Position numbers and translations under genes: made by a program
Assembly (NCBI RefSeq): GCF_002224265.1
Contig: NZ_CP012882.1
Location: forward strand, 1,426,001 to 1,490,000
DNA from: Vibrio vulnificus NBRC 15645 = ATCC 27562
GTDB taxonomy: Bacteria > Pseudomonadota > Gammaproteobacteria > Enterobacterales > Vibrionaceae
Direction of reading: 5' to 3'
Length of the DNA: 64,000 nucleotides
The notes under the pieces: generated by a model
The model's database searches: none
What the model saw: only the letters and a program-made list of their open reading frames with translations
Told to the model about the DNA's origin: nothing
Shown: piece by piece, positions 9,950 to 19,144 of the stretch
Layout of the letters: each line of letters starts with the position of its first letter
How positions within the stretch are numbered: the stretch's first letter is position 1

Positions 9950-10714
9950 TTATTGGCAAGGCATAATGGCTTGGCTAAGACGACGATAGAGCGCGAATGC
10001 GTCACTTTTTGAAGTCAGATTCCCCAGCGCGAATTGATAGGCCAATTCTAGATCGTCACTTTGATTTGGATAATATTCTTTCGCCACTCGTATGCACTGC
10101 GATAAGTCGGTGTACCAGCTTCCGTCGTTCTCCGCCACGAAGTAATACGCGGCACGCACCAATTTCTTACCGAGCACTTTTGCGATGTTTGCTTCGCTCA
10201 TATCCGCAAAACTTGGGGCCATTTGTTGTAAAAAACTCGGTAAGTCGCCATTCAGCGCGAGTGCAATCTCGAGGCTGGGTTTGTAGGGTGGAAACTGAAC
10301 CGACAAATCGTTCCCCCAAATGCAGCAACAGCAATGCTTTAACCAAAATTGCCAGTGATACTTTTCTTGTGGCGTGAGGATGTTATTTAGGTATCCAGGA
10401 TCGATATCGAGTTTACTCACTTGCGGATACGCTTTGGCAATGGCCGCCGAAATCGTTTGGAAGATCGCGCGTTGGGTTTGGCTGATGGGCGTTTTTAGCA
10501 CGATGGATATATCGAGATCGGAGTGTCCCGCTACGGCATTCCCCCTCGCGACACTGCCATAAAGATAGATGCCATCAATGTGATCAGGAAGCTGAGACAA
10601 CAATTCTGCCACCACCGCATCGGCAACCGTTTTGAATTCAGGCTGGATGTGTGTTGGCGAATAGGCATTGAGAATAAAGCCCCGTTTATCGAGCCCTCTG
10701 TCTTGCTCCTGCAT
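9950..10714 (-). CDS. Nucleotidyltransferase-domain protein resembling aminoglycoside adenylyltransferases
   Basis: This 254-residue protein has the polymerase-beta-fold motif GSVARGNAVAGHSDLDISIV (G-S plus D-x-D catalytic residues) and a C-terminal helical part with KLVRAAYYFVAENDGSWYTD, an arrangement shared with AadA/ANT(3'')-type enzymes (DUF4111). Its distance from classical AadA leaves the substrate open, and resistance cannot be claimed. A good ribosome-binding site (AAGGGA) precedes ATG 10714. It is a monocistronic gene, convergent with the ABC exporter. Confidence 0.8.
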   Translation of the reverse strand: MQEQDRGLDKRGFILNAYSPTHIQPEFKTVADAVVAELLSQLPDHIDGIYLYGSVARGNAVAGHSDLDISIVLKTPISQTQRAIFQTISAAIAKAYPQVSKLDIDPGYLNNILTPQEKYHWQFWLKHCCCCIWGNDLSVQFPPYKPSLEIALALNGDLPSFLQQMAPSFADMSEANIAKVLGKKLVRAAYYFVAENDGSWYTDLSQCIRVAKEYYPNQSDDLELAYQFALGNLTSKSDAFALYRRLSQAIMPCQ

Positions 10715-10920
10715 GTGATTTCCCTTGTTGCGTTGTGAGAGGTATTAACTGTAAATCTGAAGCGATATCGCTGATCCTAATTATGCTGCACTTTTGTTGC
10801 CCATGACCACCGAACGGAAGCAGCGAAATGTAATCCACAAATGATCGAACCCGTCTTAAACGTTGCCACATTGCTTTGCATTGATGATTCCTCGGTATCA
10901 TTAACATTTCGCTCCTAACT

Positions 10921-11100
10921 TCGCTCGTCATCCTCGCGAATGCGGGGAACCATCGTACAACAAGTGCCATAGGTCTGTATTACCGCTGCGTTGACATCTT
11001 GCTGTCGATTTGCGCTATCGCGGGAGGTGCACTTGCAAACGCAGCATACGGTAGGCGCAGATGAATGGATTCCCGCGTGCGCGAGAATGACGGCAAGCGA
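10921..11100. repeat. Inverted pair of REP-like palindromic repeats, possible MITE
   Basis: The arm at 10921-10953 (with GTCATCCTCGCGAATGCGGG) is the imperfect complement of the arm at 11065-11100 (with CCCGCGTGCGCGAGAATGAC). This is the common bacterial GTCATTCYCGCG-type palindromic repeat. The two arms face each other across about 110 bases and could form a long cruciform or transcript hairpin. The 10,715-11,213 interval has no convincing gene; short open frames there are only the repeat in translation. Confidence 0.75.
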
Positions 11101-11213
11101 TGTGGCTCGATGTTTCAGTGCATTTTCGTTGCTGCTGTCCGTTTCCGATTACTCAAACGGTATCGAGTTCCCTTCTGTTTACCCACCCGTTATCGACATT
11201 TCGGTATCGCTCT

Positions 11214-11960
11214 TTAGGCATTTCTAACGGTAATATCACCGCCGGAAATGGCGCATAAAATAAGGCCCACTTCTTTTGAATCGGCTTCTGTCAGACGCTT
11301 GCCTTGGGCATTCCAGATAGAACTTTTGCCACAAGTTTCCCAGCCGCCGGTCTGTGAAATATGGTTGCTCAATAGAACAGGAAAAGCGTGCTCTGAAGCA
11401 ATATCAGAGAGGATTTTGGCATCCGTCTCATAGCCATTTTTAGAAATCAGCGCACTGACGAGGTAAAGGTCAGCACCCAGTGCTTTGGCTCTTTGTGCGT
11501 GTTCTGCATGAGTAAAATCCGCACAAATTGCCAAGGCGATTTGCTGCTCTTTGACGTTAAAAACGTAATCCGACGAGCCAGAAGAGCAAAACTGCGCCTC
11601 ACCTTCGTGCAAATATTGCTTGTCATAATATTCCACCCTGCCATCTGGAAAGCAGATCACCGCACCGATTGTCGGCTTTGCAGCGTCATCATGGCGTAAT
11701 GGGCAACCGGCAATCACGATGACGTGATGTTCAACGCTCGCTTGAGACAACGACTGAATGCTTTCCGCCTCAGGCAACAGCGCCAACTCGTTGACTAAAT
11801 CGAGCTCATAGCCAGTGAGGGAAAGTTCTGGAAACACCACCACATCGGCATCGTGCTCTGCAGAACGTTCAATCATATAAATGTGCTGTGCAAGGTTGCT
11901 TGGGAGATCCCCTCTTACCACTGGAATTTGCGCCAAACTTATCGTGATCGCTGCGTTCAT
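11214..11960 (-). CDS. Nitrilase-superfamily carbon-nitrogen hydrolase
   Basis: This 248-residue hydrolase has the Glu-Lys-Cys triad of the family: FPELSLTGYE, YYDKQYLHEGE and ICADFTHAEH. Family members cleave amide or nitrile bonds; the substrate is unknown. ATG 11960 is chosen because GGGAG lies 7 bases upstream and the family start (ITISLAQIPVVRGD) follows; an upstream in-frame start would add 18 residues. It is a monocistronic gene on the minus strand. The length is slightly short but within the family range. Confidence 0.9.
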   Translation of the reverse strand: MNAAITISLAQIPVVRGDLPSNLAQHIYMIERSAEHDADVVVFPELSLTGYELDLVNELALLPEAESIQSLSQASVEHHVIVIAGCPLRHDDAAKPTIGAVICFPDGRVEYYDKQYLHEGEAQFCSSGSSDYVFNVKEQQIALAICADFTHAEHAQRAKALGADLYLVSALISKNGYETDAKILSDIASEHAFPVLLSNHISQTGGWETCGKSSIWNAQGKRLTEADSKEVGLILCAISGGDITVRNA

Positions 11961-12091
11961 GTTTTCTCCCTTTTTCACGCCCAAAACAAGCTTGCCATGG
12001 TGCCGACTTTTCATTCACAACACAATTTCAAATCAATGCGTTAATTCACAAATAACAGACTGATTCACGTAAACGAAAAAGCCGAAAAAAC

Positions 12092-12123
12092 AAAAGGCGA
12101 ACTCAATGGATCGCCTTTTGTTT
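12092..12123. terminator. Hairpin terminator, AAAAGGCGA/TCGCCTTTT
   Basis: A 9-bp perfect stem with a 10-base loop lies downstream of the 12150 gene (minus strand) and also upstream of the nitrilase gene. Its A/T-flanked symmetry lets it work in either direction; for the minus-strand gene the stem itself ends in T residues. Confidence 0.75.
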
Positions 12124-12149
12124 TATACCCTATTAACACCGAATCATTA

Positions 12150-12608
12150 TTACGCTTCTGGGTTCTCTTTGGCGTTGATTTCCGCATACGTGTGCAGCAG
12201 TTCGGTCAGTGTTTTGACCCAAGCAAACACATCGTTGGGGGTGTTTTCGAGCAGTTTTTCCACTTGTGCGCAGTGCGCTTCAAGCGTGATCGCTTCTTCC
12301 AAACGAAATGAGATGGCGTAGAAATGCCAAAGCACAAGGCGAGTCATACGCTCACTGTTTTGTTTGGCGTTTTCTGAATCATCAAACGCTTGCTGAATTT
12401 CACTCAGTGCGATTGCCGTCATACGCAACATGGCATCAAGGCGCGCCGACAACATGCGGTCTTCACTATCCACTTCTTCTTGATCAAAAGTAAACAGTTC
12501 GCTCATCACGTCTTCAGGTACCATTTTACTGATCATGCGCACACTGAACTCTTCCAGTTCATGACGAGGCATGGAGACAAGACAATCGAAGGTGTAATCA
12601 CGAAGCAT
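12150..12608 (-). CDS. Hypothetical acidic helical protein
   Basis: This 152-residue acidic protein is predicted mostly helical (for example ELEEFSVRMISKMVPEDVMS and LEEAITLEAHCAQVEKLLEN). I recognise no catalytic motif, signal peptide or membrane segment. It is followed by a good terminator and has its own promoter region of about 120 bases, so it is a real single gene. Its function is unknown. Confidence 0.75.
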   Translation of the reverse strand: MLRDYTFDCLVSMPRHELEEFSVRMISKMVPEDVMSELFTFDQEEVDSEDRMLSARLDAMLRMTAIALSEIQQAFDDSENAKQNSERMTRLVLWHFYAISFRLEEAITLEAHCAQVEKLLENTPNDVFAWVKTLTELLHTYAEINAKENPEA

Positions 12609-12730
12609 AAAATCACTCTACATCAGTTATCACTTTTAGTGTGCGCATTCTAAGTGCTCAAATTTCAATTACCACTGTTTATTACTATTGACCCCAAAAA
12701 TGGCCAATACTCAGCGATTTTAGTAACGAG

Positions 12731-12991
12731 TTACTTCAGCGGATCGTTATCCGGCAACGCGGCGTGAATCCAGAGTGCTAGGCGGTGCTTGATGTTTGCG
12801 CCATCGAGCTTGCTGTCGGGTAACGGAGCGATTTGCTTGGCATCCACCAAGAATAGGTAGACGGCTTTTACACGCACGGGTTGAGGTGATTGAGGTAAAT
12901 CGAAGCCCTGCATTTTGGCCATCTTACCGCCTATCTCTAAGGCCTTTTTCACTAACTTTTCTTCGTTATTCAGCTTCGCGGTTTTGGACAT
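12731..12991 (-). CDS. DUF5062-like small protein
   Basis: This 86-residue basic protein (SKTAKLNNEEKLVKKALEIG, then PVRVKAVYLFLVDAKQIAPL) matches my memory of the small DUF5062 family found in Vibrio relatives. ATG 12991 is taken as start; an in-frame GTG at 13000 is possible. No function is known. It stands alone, with 210 bases of non-coding DNA to the next gene upstream. Confidence 0.7.
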   Translation of the reverse strand: MSKTAKLNNEEKLVKKALEIGGKMAKMQGFDLPQSPQPVRVKAVYLFLVDAKQIAPLPDSKLDGANIKHRLALWIHAALPDNDPLK

Positions 12992-13210
12992 GCTTTTCAC
13001 CTATTCTTTTTCATCCTGCAAGGAGTATATCAGCGCTGAAAACACACGGTTTTATTCGGCGTTAAAATTGAGCGCAGCACGACAGAATAAAGGTTGTTTT
13101 TCGATTTATCGCTCGTAGGTTTGTACAAGATAAGAGCAGCAGGTAACAGGGTAAAGCGGCCCAATGTTGCTGAATTCCTCCGATACATTGGGCCACGAAG
13201 CACTTACGGG

Positions 13211-13648
13211 TTATTCATGCATCATCGCGGTGGCAAGCGCAAATCGATTCCACGCGTTGATCATGATGATCTGCATCATTGCTTGAGCTAAGCGCTCTTC
13301 TCCAAGTAACTCAAGGCAGATCTGATAGACGCTATCTGATACGCCAGCATCGGCAATTTTTGTCATGTCATCTGTTAGGTGAAGCACTGCTCGCTCTGCC
13401 TCATCAAACAGTGGCGACTCTTTCCATGCAGACAATGCAAACAGCTTTTGCTGAGCGATCCCGTTTTTCAGAGCCTCGGTGGTGTGCATCTGAATACAGT
13501 AAGCACACCCGTTGATCATTGACGCTCGAATTTTGATGAGCTCTTTAAGCTCAGTAGATAATGCGGTATCCGCAAGGTAGTTTTCTATTCCTAACATTGC
13601 CGTTAACGCTTTAGGTTGTACTTGAGCAAGATTGATACGTTTGGCCAT
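13211..13648 (-). CDS. Carboxymuconolactone decarboxylase/AhpD-like protein
   Basis: This 145-residue protein has the CMD-family redox motif NGCAYCIQMH (CxxC with a following His), typical of AhpD-type alkylhydroperoxidase-like proteins. It probably reduces peroxides or acts as a thiol-dependent redox partner. AAGGATGGG precedes ATG 13648. It is transcribed divergently from a LysR regulator gene 126 bases away, so it is the likely target of that regulator. Confidence 0.9.
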   Translation of the reverse strand: MAKRINLAQVQPKALTAMLGIENYLADTALSTELKELIKIRASMINGCAYCIQMHTTEALKNGIAQQKLFALSAWKESPLFDEAERAVLHLTDDMTKIADAGVSDSVYQICLELLGEERLAQAMMQIIMINAWNRFALATAMMHE

Positions 13649-13774
13649 TTTCCCATCCTTATTTCAGTGATAAATACCGCCTTAGTGCGATGGGGTTATT
13701 GTGCAGAATTCGATATTGCGGTGGAATGAGTATAAAATCTCAATCAGTTATGCATAAAACGCAAAGGTAAACAC

Positions 13775-14692
13775 GTGCTAGAGTTACTCAAAGTGTTTGA
13801 TCAGGTGGTCGAGTCTGGCAGTTTTTCTCAGGCAGGAAGAGCGCTAAATATGGCCCCCTCGTCGGTGGCAAGAAATATTGATAGCCTCGAAAACAGGATC
13901 AAAACGACACTGTTTAAACGCAGCACGCGTCAGTTGATTTTGACTGAGGAAGGGCAATATTTTTATCAGCAATCGAGCAAGATCCTGCGCGACAGCGATA
14001 ACTTATTGGCGGAAATGAGAGGAAATCATGGTGTGCCTGAAGGAATACTGAGAATCTCGGTATTCGAAAGCTTCGGCAATTTATGCCTCACTCCATTAAT
14101 TCCAGAGTTCCTCGAGCGCTACCCCAAGATACAAATTGAACTTGAGCTGGATAACAAACTTGTGGATTTAAACAGCGACAATGTCGATATGGCGATCCGT
14201 ATTGGCACCCCACAAGACAGCCGACTGAAAGCTCGGCACTTGCTAACCAATTACACCGCGTTGGTTGCTTCGCCTGCATATATAAATACGCACTCCCCCA
14301 TAACACAACCAGAAGATTTACAGCAGCACAATTGTCTATTGATAAGTCACGAACGGCAGCGGAATTATTGGTACTTCCGCCAAAAATCGATCACTAGAAA
14401 AGTCATGGTCGCTGGCAATTTGATTTCAAAAGGCGGCTCTCCTCTTTTATGTGCAGCGCTGCAAGGTACTGGCGTACTTATGTTGTCGAAGTGGATGCTC
14501 AAACCCTATCTGGAAAGTGGGCAGTTAGTGGAATTGCTGCCTTCCTGGACGGCAACACACGGTGAGTTAGGCAGTGGTGAGATCTTCGCTATCTACAAAA
14601 ACACACAATACCCCAAACCTCACCTGCGTGTGTTTTTGGACTTTTTGCTTGAGAAGCTTAAACCGATGCAAGAAACATTCAGTTCAAGCTAA
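13775..14692 (+). CDS. LysR-family transcriptional regulator
   Basis: This 305-residue regulator has an N-terminal wHTH (VVESGSFSQAGRALNMAPSS, then VARNIDSLENRIKTTLFKRS) and a LysR substrate-binding domain with IRIGTPQDSRLKARHL. It belongs to the AaeR/CrgA-like subgroup by its short N-terminus and ILRISVFESFGN opening of the effector domain. It starts at GTG 13775 after AAAGG. The divergent CMD/AhpD-like gene is the presumed target. Confidence 0.92.
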   Translation: MLELLKVFDQVVESGSFSQAGRALNMAPSSVARNIDSLENRIKTTLFKRSTRQLILTEEGQYFYQQSSKILRDSDNLLAEMRGNHGVPEGILRISVFESFGNLCLTPLIPEFLERYPKIQIELELDNKLVDLNSDNVDMAIRIGTPQDSRLKARHLLTNYTALVASPAYINTHSPITQPEDLQQHNCLLISHERQRNYWYFRQKSITRKVMVAGNLISKGGSPLLCAALQGTGVLMLSKWMLKPYLESGQLVELLPSWTATHGELGSGEIFAIYKNTQYPKPHLRVFLDFLLEKLKPMQETFSSS

Positions 14693-14737
14693 CCCCTGTG
14701 TGAACGATTTTTCGGCTATGGTCGATCTCTTCGTGAA

Positions 14738-15856
14738 TCACGCCGTTTGGTCGCCAATCTTTGGCAAATGATAACGTGTGCTCCGGCCTCCAGCGTCAGA
14801 TTTAATCAGGCAGCCAAGCTCAACAAGCGCGGCCAAATGCCTTGTGGCGGTGGGCTTACTCACTTTCGCAACCTTGTGGTATTGCGATGTGTTGATCCCC
14901 TCAGGGAAATCACCATCGAGCATTCGATTAAGCACTTTGGTTTGTTCACTCAACAACCGCGTTTGGTCGATGTGTCGCCAGTAATTGGTTTTAAATACCG
15001 TTTGTTCAATCTCTTTTAACGCAACATCAAAGGTTTCATTCAGTGTGTCTAAAAACCAACGTAGCCACGCGGTGATGTCCAAATCCCCTTTCTGCGTTTG
15101 TTCTAAGATCTCGTAATAGCTTTTTCGGTTAGCAAGAATCGCTACCGACATGGCGTAAAAGCGCACGGATTGGTGCTCTGCTTGTGCCAGTGCGAGATCA
15201 GTCAGCACTCGAGTAATACGACCATTGCCATCATCCAATGGGTGTAGTGTGACAAACCAAAGGTGAGTGATGGCCGCTCTTAATAGAGGATCGAGTGAGG
15301 TATCCTTCTTTGAATCGTTAAACCACTGTATAAACGTGCTCAGTTCAGCGTCTAAGCACGCTCTACCTGGTGCTTCAAAATGGACAACGGGTTTGTCTAT
15401 CCGTCCAGATACCACTTGCATGGGCGTTTCGCTTCTTAACTGCCCACCAATAACAGGATTGAACAGCGTGTATCCTTGGGGGAATAACAAGGCATGCCAA
15501 TGCAAGACGCGTTCTAAAGTGAGTGGAACTTCGAGGTTATCGACCGCATCGAGCATGATCTCTGCCAGACCATCGGTCTGTTTCGTTGTCGGGAACGGAT
15601 TCTCTTCACTGATGCCCAATTTGTTGGCAAGTGAAGAGCGCACAGAAAAGGCGTTGAGTTTTTCCCCTTCTATCGCGCTAGAGTGCACAATGTTGGCGAG
15701 CAAGGTATCCAGCATATTTTGGGTTTGATCAAGTGGCTGACAAAGCATTTTCCCTAACAAGATACCTTGATTAAGGCGTGTGGTTCTCACAAGCGGCTCA
15801 ATCACACTTCTGTCCCACTCAAATTCAGGCCATGACGCCTGTTGCCAGATCCACAT
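14738..15856 (-). CDS. Fic-domain protein with N-terminal DUF4172-like and C-terminal winged-helix region
   Basis: This 372-residue protein opens MWIWQQASWPEFEWD, as in DUF4172-Fic proteins. The Fic motif HPLDDGNGR (205-213) is complete, so AMP transfer to a target hydroxyl is possible. SSAIEGE near residues 59-65 fits the [S/T]xxxE[G/N] inhibitory motif, which suggests self-inhibition through an N-terminal helix. The end (YHKVAKVSKPTATRHLAALV) is a winged helix that could bind DNA. AAGGAG precedes the ATG. The target protein is unknown. A palindrome lies 33 bases upstream of its start. Confidence 0.93.
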   Translation of the reverse strand: MWIWQQASWPEFEWDRSVIEPLVRTTRLNQGILLGKMLCQPLDQTQNMLDTLLANIVHSSAIEGEKLNAFSVRSSLANKLGISEENPFPTTKQTDGLAEIMLDAVDNLEVPLTLERVLHWHALLFPQGYTLFNPVIGGQLRSETPMQVVSGRIDKPVVHFEAPGRACLDAELSTFIQWFNDSKKDTSLDPLLRAAITHLWFVTLHPLDDGNGRITRVLTDLALAQAEHQSVRFYAMSVAILANRKSYYEILEQTQKGDLDITAWLRWFLDTLNETFDVALKEIEQTVFKTNYWRHIDQTRLLSEQTKVLNRMLDGDFPEGINTSQYHKVAKVSKPTATRHLAALVELGCLIKSDAGGRSTRYHLPKIGDQTA

Positions 15857-15888
15857 AACGGCTCCTTGATTCGAAAACCCAACACATT

Positions 15889-15907
15889 CGAATCACATTA
15901 TGATTCG
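15889..15907. promoter_or_regulatory. Palindromic operator candidate between Fic gene and MarR remnant
   Basis: CGAATCA and TGATTCG form 7-bp arms around CATTA. Two more TTCGAA/GATTCG elements lie within 30 bases. The position upstream of a Fic gene that has its own winged helix suggests autoregulation. Confidence 0.5.
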
Positions 15908-16253
15908 ATTAATGTTTTTTTTCAAATCATATGGTGATGAGATTAAGTGTTGCATTCACATCAACCACCCTGCGCTTGTCGGAAAGCGCTTAATCGAAAA
16001 GCTGACACCGCCAGCGCGTTACTTGGATCCACTTAGCGAATTGGAAGCTGCCTCTCCGGACAGCGTCGGTTATTTGAAGAAAATGCTGGCTCAGATGCAG
16101 GCCAAAAATGAAACACAAAGCTTTGGTATTTGCCGTACTTGCCGACACCACGAAGATCGCCCGGGCAGTACCTTTTATTGTCGCCTAACCGAACTGGAGC
16201 TCGATAAGAAGTTCGGCGAGTTGATCTGCTGGGAGCATCAGTATCAATCTTGA
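15900..16253 (+). pseudogene. 3' remnant of a MarR-family regulator with Cys-rich tail
   Basis: The open frame of 117 codons lacks the wHTH that defines MarR proteins. What remains looks like the dimerisation end (VGKRLIEKLTPPARYLDPLS, then DSVGYLKKMLAQMQ) followed by the tail GICRTCRHHEDR, a CRLTELEL stretch and ICWEHQ, which occurs in a subset of MarR regulators and may bind metal through its four Cys and His residues. It sits just upstream of an EmrAB-like efflux pair, the usual place for a MarR repressor. The first part is replaced by the Fic promoter region, so repression is probably lost. A short functional protein cannot be excluded. Confidence 0.6.
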
Positions 16254-16499
16254 ATTAGTATGGCGGATACTCATATTCGCTTTTATTTCAATCAGTTAAA
16301 ATACACCCTCTCACTTTTACCTATCACGAACAGTAATGCTTTGGGTCACCATTAATCACTGCGATTGCTTACTTTTCTTGCGCATCTTTCAAACACATTA
16401 GCAACATTCAAAATTGGATCTTAACCTTGCAGATCATTCGGTTGTTCGAGAGTGGGAAAATCCTACACTGATCACAAAATTTACCACTTGGACAATATA

Positions 16500-17525
16500 A
16501 TGAGCGACACTATCGCGAACAAAAGCAAAACAAAATCCAAATTGACCAAAACCCTTTTTCTTGCTGCTTGCGCCATTGCCTTTGGCGCGATGTATCTTTC
16601 TTGGCAATATTCCGATAGCCATCCAAGCACCGAAGATGCTTACGTTCGAGCGAAGATCCTCTCGGTTGCTCCTCAAGTACAAGGCCAAGTGGTTGCTGTG
16701 GAAGCGAAAGATTTCCAAGCCGTGAATAAAGGCGATTTGCTGCTGAAAATTGACGCGCGCCCTTACTTATTGGCCGTCAAACAGGCGAAAGCAGCGTATC
16801 AGTTAGCCGTTCAGCAACACGATGTCGCGGACAAACAAGTGACGGAAGCAGTCGCAGGATTAGACGCAGCGCGCTCCAACTTGACGGAAGCTCAGTTGGA
16901 ATACAAACGTATTGATTCTCTCGTGACGCGTAAATTGGCTTCTGCTCAAGATCTCGATACCGCTAAGAACAAACTGGCTAATGCTCAAGCCAGTCTAGAA
17001 CAAGCGCGGGCATCGGTCGAAAAAGCAATTGCGAACCGTGGTGAAGAAGGGGCTGAAGCCGCAGTGGTTCAGCAAGCGGCCGCTCAATTGGCTCAAGCCG
17101 AGTTAAACCTGAGCTATACCGACATCACCTCGCCTGTGGATGGAATCGCTGGCGAAATCAATACGCATGTGGGCTCTGTGGTGGCTGTGGGTCAAACGCT
17201 GTTTCCGGTGATCATCAAAGACAGCTATTGGGTACGCGCCAACTTCAAAGAAACGGACCTTACCCATATTAAACCCGGCATGGAGGCAGAAGTGGTGATC
17301 GACATGTATCCAGATCGGGTTTGGAAAGCAACGGTCGAAGAACTTTCTCCAGCCAGCGGGACTTCTTTCTCTTTGATGCCACCTGAAAACGCAACGGGTA
17401 ACTGGGTCAAAATCAAGCAGCGCTTCCCTGTTCGTTTGGCGCTTGACGTGCCAAAAGACGCCCCTCAATTACGCGTGGGAGCCAGTACAGAAGTAACGGT
17501 TGATTTGCAAAGTCACCCACTTTGA
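16500..17525 (+). CDS. EmrA/HlyD-family membrane fusion protein
   Basis: This 341-residue periplasmic adaptor has one N-terminal membrane anchor (TLFLAACAIAFGAMYLSWQY), a biotinyl-lipoyl domain, an Ala-rich helical hairpin (about 100-190) and the beta-barrel part (VDGIAGEINTHVGSVVAVGQ). It would link the MFS pump encoded next to it to an outer-membrane channel such as TolC. ATG 16500 is preferred over an upstream in-frame GTG because the family start is MSDTIA-like and cytoplasmic-tail length then fits. The EmrB-like gene follows after 10 bases. Confidence 0.92.
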   Translation: MSDTIANKSKTKSKLTKTLFLAACAIAFGAMYLSWQYSDSHPSTEDAYVRAKILSVAPQVQGQVVAVEAKDFQAVNKGDLLLKIDARPYLLAVKQAKAAYQLAVQQHDVADKQVTEAVAGLDAARSNLTEAQLEYKRIDSLVTRKLASAQDLDTAKNKLANAQASLEQARASVEKAIANRGEEGAEAAVVQQAAAQLAQAELNLSYTDITSPVDGIAGEINTHVGSVVAVGQTLFPVIIKDSYWVRANFKETDLTHIKPGMEAEVVIDMYPDRVWKATVEELSPASGTSFSLMPPENATGNWVKIKQRFPVRLALDVPKDAPQLRVGASTEVTVDLQSHPL

Positions 17526-17535
17526 GTGCTGAGCG

Positions 17536-19023
17536 ATGAATAATCAAATAACGGCAGACAAACGGGGAATTGCCACCGTCGCCGTGATGCTATCTGCCAT
17601 CATGGTGCTGATTGACATGACAGTGGCCAACGTCTCCCTTTCACATATGATGGGTGCGCTGGGCGCAACCGCAGACCAAATCACTTGGGTGCTGACAGGC
17701 TACAGTATGGCGGAGGCGATCTTCATCCCGATGACCAGTTTCTGGGTCTCTCGATTTGGTGAGCGCAAAGTGATGCTGGTGGCGGTGATTGGCTTTGTGA
17801 TTGCGAGTGCCCTATGTGGCCAAGCCACCTCACTCGAAGAAATGGTGCTCTTTCGCATCATTCAAGGTGCGTTTGGTGCATCGGTCATCCCACTCGCACA
17901 ATCGATGCTGGTGCAGATCTACCCTTCGGAGCAAAAAGGCAAAGCGATGGCGATTTTCTCCATCGGTATTTTGTTGGGGCCGATTCTCGGTCCAGTCGTG
18001 GGCGGAATCATTACCGATAACATCAACTGGCGTTGGATTTTCTACGTCAACCTACCCTTTGGGCTGGTATGTGCGACGCTGATTTATCGCTACATTCATA
18101 TCAGCAACAAAACAAAGCCGAATTTCGATTGGTGGATCATCGGCTATATGGCGCTCGGCGTTGGCGCGCTTCAATTTGTGCTGGATAAAGGCAACGACGA
18201 AGATTGGTTTAACTCACGCATGATTCAAACCGCGGCGTTACTTGCCGTTATTGGCTTGATTATGTGGGTCTATCGCAGTTGGAAAACCAAAAGCCCGATA
18301 GCGCCACTGTGGTTGCTGAAAGACAAAAACCTCATGGTCTCCTCGTTGATGATTGCGGTTGTCTCGATGGCGATGTTCGGCTTGACCACACAGCAACCCA
18401 TGCTGTTGGAGAGTCTGTTGCACTATCCCGTTTCGACTACGGGCATGTTGATGGCTCCGCGAGGGTTGGCGTCAGCAGCCATGTTAATCCTAGTGATCAA
18501 ACTCAATCCACAGTTTGACCCTAGATTGAAGATCATCTTCGGCTTAACTTGCATCGGTATTGGTAGCTACTTGATGACCTTGTACTCGTTGGAAATCGAT
18601 ACTTTCTGGATCGTGATGCCCAGCATGATTCAAGGCATGGGTTTGGGATTAACCTTCTCTACCCTATCCACATTGGCGTATCTGACACTACCCAAAGAGC
18701 AATCGGTCGCGGGCGCCAGTATCTATAATTTGTTTCGCACCATTGGCAGCTCGTTTGGTATTTCCATCGCGACCACCTTTCAATATCGCGACAGTCAACA
18801 GCAATGGCATGCGTTGGGCGAAGGCATCAATCCTTATAATCCGGTACTGCATGATTGGGCGTCGCAGCAAGGGCTCTCTATCACTGATCCTGCCGCGCTT
18901 GAGCAGTATCAGACCATGCTGCATCAACAGTCACAAATGGTGGCGTTCATTCATACCTTCCAGCTCGTGGGGGTCATGTTCGTTATCATGATGCCAATGC
19001 TGATATTGATACGTTCGAAATAA
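17536..19023 (+). CDS. EmrB-like MFS efflux transporter (DHA2 family)
   Basis: This 495-residue, 14-helix transporter has the MFS motif A region FWVSRFGERKVMLV and antiporter motif C region GILLGPILGPVVGGIITD. With the preceding membrane fusion protein it forms a tripartite drug or fatty-acid efflux pump. The operon is two genes, spacing 10 bases, ended by a strong terminator. The MarR-type repressor expected upstream is truncated, so expression may be constitutive. Confidence 0.93.
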   Translation: MNNQITADKRGIATVAVMLSAIMVLIDMTVANVSLSHMMGALGATADQITWVLTGYSMAEAIFIPMTSFWVSRFGERKVMLVAVIGFVIASALCGQATSLEEMVLFRIIQGAFGASVIPLAQSMLVQIYPSEQKGKAMAIFSIGILLGPILGPVVGGIITDNINWRWIFYVNLPFGLVCATLIYRYIHISNKTKPNFDWWIIGYMALGVGALQFVLDKGNDEDWFNSRMIQTAALLAVIGLIMWVYRSWKTKSPIAPLWLLKDKNLMVSSLMIAVVSMAMFGLTTQQPMLLESLLHYPVSTTGMLMAPRGLASAAMLILVIKLNPQFDPRLKIIFGLTCIGIGSYLMTLYSLEIDTFWIVMPSMIQGMGLGLTFSTLSTLAYLTLPKEQSVAGASIYNLFRTIGSSFGISIATTFQYRDSQQQWHALGEGINPYNPVLHDWASQQGLSITDPAALEQYQTMLHQQSQMVAFIHTFQLVGVMFVIMMPMLILIRSK

Positions 19024-19041
19024 TCCTTAAATAGAGCGTAT

Positions 19042-19072
19042 AAAAAAACGAACCGCCGGGTTCGTTTTTTTT
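19042..19072 (+). terminator. Terminator of the emrAB-like operon
   Basis: AAAAAACGAACC and GGTTCGTTTTTT pair in a 12-bp stem with loop GCCG, followed by a T run. Confidence 0.93.
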
Positions 19073-19144
19073 ATCGCTTGCTGTCAATGCGTCACAGGAT
19101 TGTCGGCACATCCGCCAATCATGACCTCAAAGATGCAAGAAAGC

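Noticed and set aside
10686..11227. Short frames reading WFPAFARMT and WIPACARMT
   Set aside because: These are translations of the REP-like palindromic repeats, seen in many genomes as false genes.
15267..15728. 153-codon plus-strand frame inside the Fic gene
   Set aside because: It is a reverse-strand shadow of the Fic core and shows no motif.
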